DNA of 64,000 bases from Rothia terrae (lineage in GTDB: Bacteria > Actinomycetota > Actinomycetes > Actinomycetales > Micrococcaceae), in NCBI RefSeq assembly GCF_012396615.1, contig NZ_JAAXPV010000001.1, positions 124,001 to 188,000 on the forward strand. The letters run 5' to 3'. How positions within the stretch are numbered: the stretch's first letter is position 1; every line of letters starts with the position of its first letter. Positions 63,174-64,000 of this stretch are shown here, in pieces. A program made the translations under genes and the position numbers. Under the pieces are notes generated by a model. That model saw only the letters and a program-made list of their open reading frames with translations, made no database searches and had not been told where the DNA came from.

Positions 63174-64000
63174 GTGGCTACACCAGTTGAAAACACCAGC
63201 AGGTTTATTGAGCGCTACATTCCTCTCGTTGATTTTCTGGGCCAATCGTTAAGACCAAACGTTGAGATTGTGCTGCATGATCTTGATGTGCCTGACCGCT
63301 CCATCATTGCCATCGCCAATAGCCACATCAGCGGTCGTGAAATTGGTGGCCCCGTCACAGATTTTGCCCTCTGGTTTATGCAGCAGGGCAACACCGCCCA
63401 CGTACCCATGATGACAGGCTACCGTGCGGTCAATGCAGAAGGTCGCGTATGCCGCTCGTCCAGTTATTTCTTGCGCGATGAAAATGATGTCATGCGGGGG
63501 ATGCTCTGCATCAACGTTGATATTTCAGAGTGGATTCACCTGCGCGATGTTGCCGCGGGAATGTTGGGTGGCTCAGAAACAACCCTTCCCGATAAATTTG
63601 ACGCCTTTGGTGGCTACCCGGGGACGCCGCTCCCTGCCCATGCCGACGCTGTTGTTTCGCATTTTGTAGATAGCGTGCAGCCTCCAGCTCCGGACGAGGG
63701 CTTACCGGTGGCTGCTCCCGCGGCGGCGGCGCCAACGGCTCCTGTGGGTGAAAACGGGAAAGAAGTCATTACAGAAAGCCTGCGCTCCAATATTCAGAAC
63801 CTCATCGATTCAATGCTGAATACGGCACTGTCAAAGCAAAGTATTCCGCCAGAGCGTATGCAGAAGGAAGAGCGACTTGCTGTTGTAAAAGACCTGGAGG
63901 ATATGGGTTTCTTTATTCTCAAGGGTGGCATCACGGCAGCCGCTAAGCGCTTGGGGGTCTCTGAGCCGACCGTGTATCGAGATCTTGTACAGGTGCGAGA
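63174..64000 (+). CDS. YheO/DauR-type PAS-HTH transcriptional regulator (partial, 3' end outside window)
   Basis: At least 275 residues. An N-terminal YheO-like PAS domain (FIERYIPLVDFLGQSLRPNVEIVLHDL, SIIAIANSHISGREIGGP, RGMLCINVDIS), a Pro/Ala-rich linker and a C-terminal HTH (GFFILKGGITAAAKRLGVSEPTVYRDL). Family members such as DauR control amino-acid catabolism. It lies beside the serine transporter and sdaA, so it is a candidate regulator of serine use. GTG 63174 follows GAAGG; ATG 63162 is the alternative. Confidence 0.85.
   Translation, partial: MATPVENTSRFIERYIPLVDFLGQSLRPNVEIVLHDLDVPDRSIIAIANSHISGREIGGPVTDFALWFMQQGNTAHVPMMTGYRAVNAEGRVCRSSSYFLRDENDVMRGMLCINVDISEWIHLRDVAAGMLGGSETTLPDKFDAFGGYPGTPLPAHADAVVSHFVDSVQPPAPDEGLPVAAPAAAAPTAPVGENGKEVITESLRSNIQNLIDSMLNTALSKQSIPPERMQKEERLAVVKDLEDMGFFILKGGITAAAKRLGVSEPTVYRDLVQVR

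Overview
The window is chromosomal DNA of an actinobacterium. The markers are a fused 2-oxoglutarate decarboxylase/dehydrogenase (Kgd), WhiB1, MtrA-MtrB-LpqB, a SigR/RsrA-type thiol-stress pair, the 24-residue ribosomal protein bL37 and a tmRNA whose tag ends in DFALAA. Moderate base composition for an actinobacterium and the family resemblances fit Micrococcaceae, most likely Rothia or a close relative. This placement is inferred from reading the sequence, not from a database search. Most of the window is core genome. Gene neighbourhoods such as whiB1/pdtaS, secA-hpf-comF-lpqB-mtrB-mtrA and aroA-rsgA-hisN resemble those of mycobacteria.

Layout: 1-1252, end of a zinc/manganese ABC uptake operon with a Zur-like operator. 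1416-3823, two overlapping CorC/HlyC-type membrane proteins. 4431-8204, kgd behind a long leader that can fold. 8420-9267, a degenerate SGNH-fold protein and bL37. 9359-10366, rsrA-sigR with a consensus SigR-type promoter. 10556-14518, DoxX protein, aroA, rsgA, hisN. 14581-19145, two DUF4190-like membrane proteins, a frameshifted rRNA m2G methyltransferase, tmRNA, smpB and prfB. 19247-23844, a seven-gene Tad/Flp pilus operon. 24240-29418, a galactofuranan operon (glf-glfT2-wzm-wzt). 29803-33548, an EssC/FtsK-like ATPase split by a frameshift. 34277-36142, whiB1 and pdtaS. 36211-38208, a second Tad-related pair (CpaE-like ATPase, SAF/CpaB protein). 38488-40731, small regulatory and hypothetical genes including a LysM protein. 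40794-49460, secA, hpf, comF and lpqB-mtrB-mtrA. 49529-54229, a MetE-like protein, chorismate mutase, mnmA, cysteine desulfurase and trmL. 54303-59785, an HtrA protease, a TPM-domain protein, PspA and uridine kinase. 60245-64000, a serine transporter, L-serine dehydratase and the start of a YheO/DauR-type regulator.

The parts most worth a second look are: the galactan operon in an organism that does not look like a mycolate-containing genus; the orphan EssC-like ATPase; two single-base homopolymer frameshifts; the structured kgd leader; the catalytically degenerate SGNH protein; and several palindromic operator candidates. No prophage, insertion sequence, CRISPR array or tRNA was recognised. 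No single locus stands out as a clearly undescribed system.
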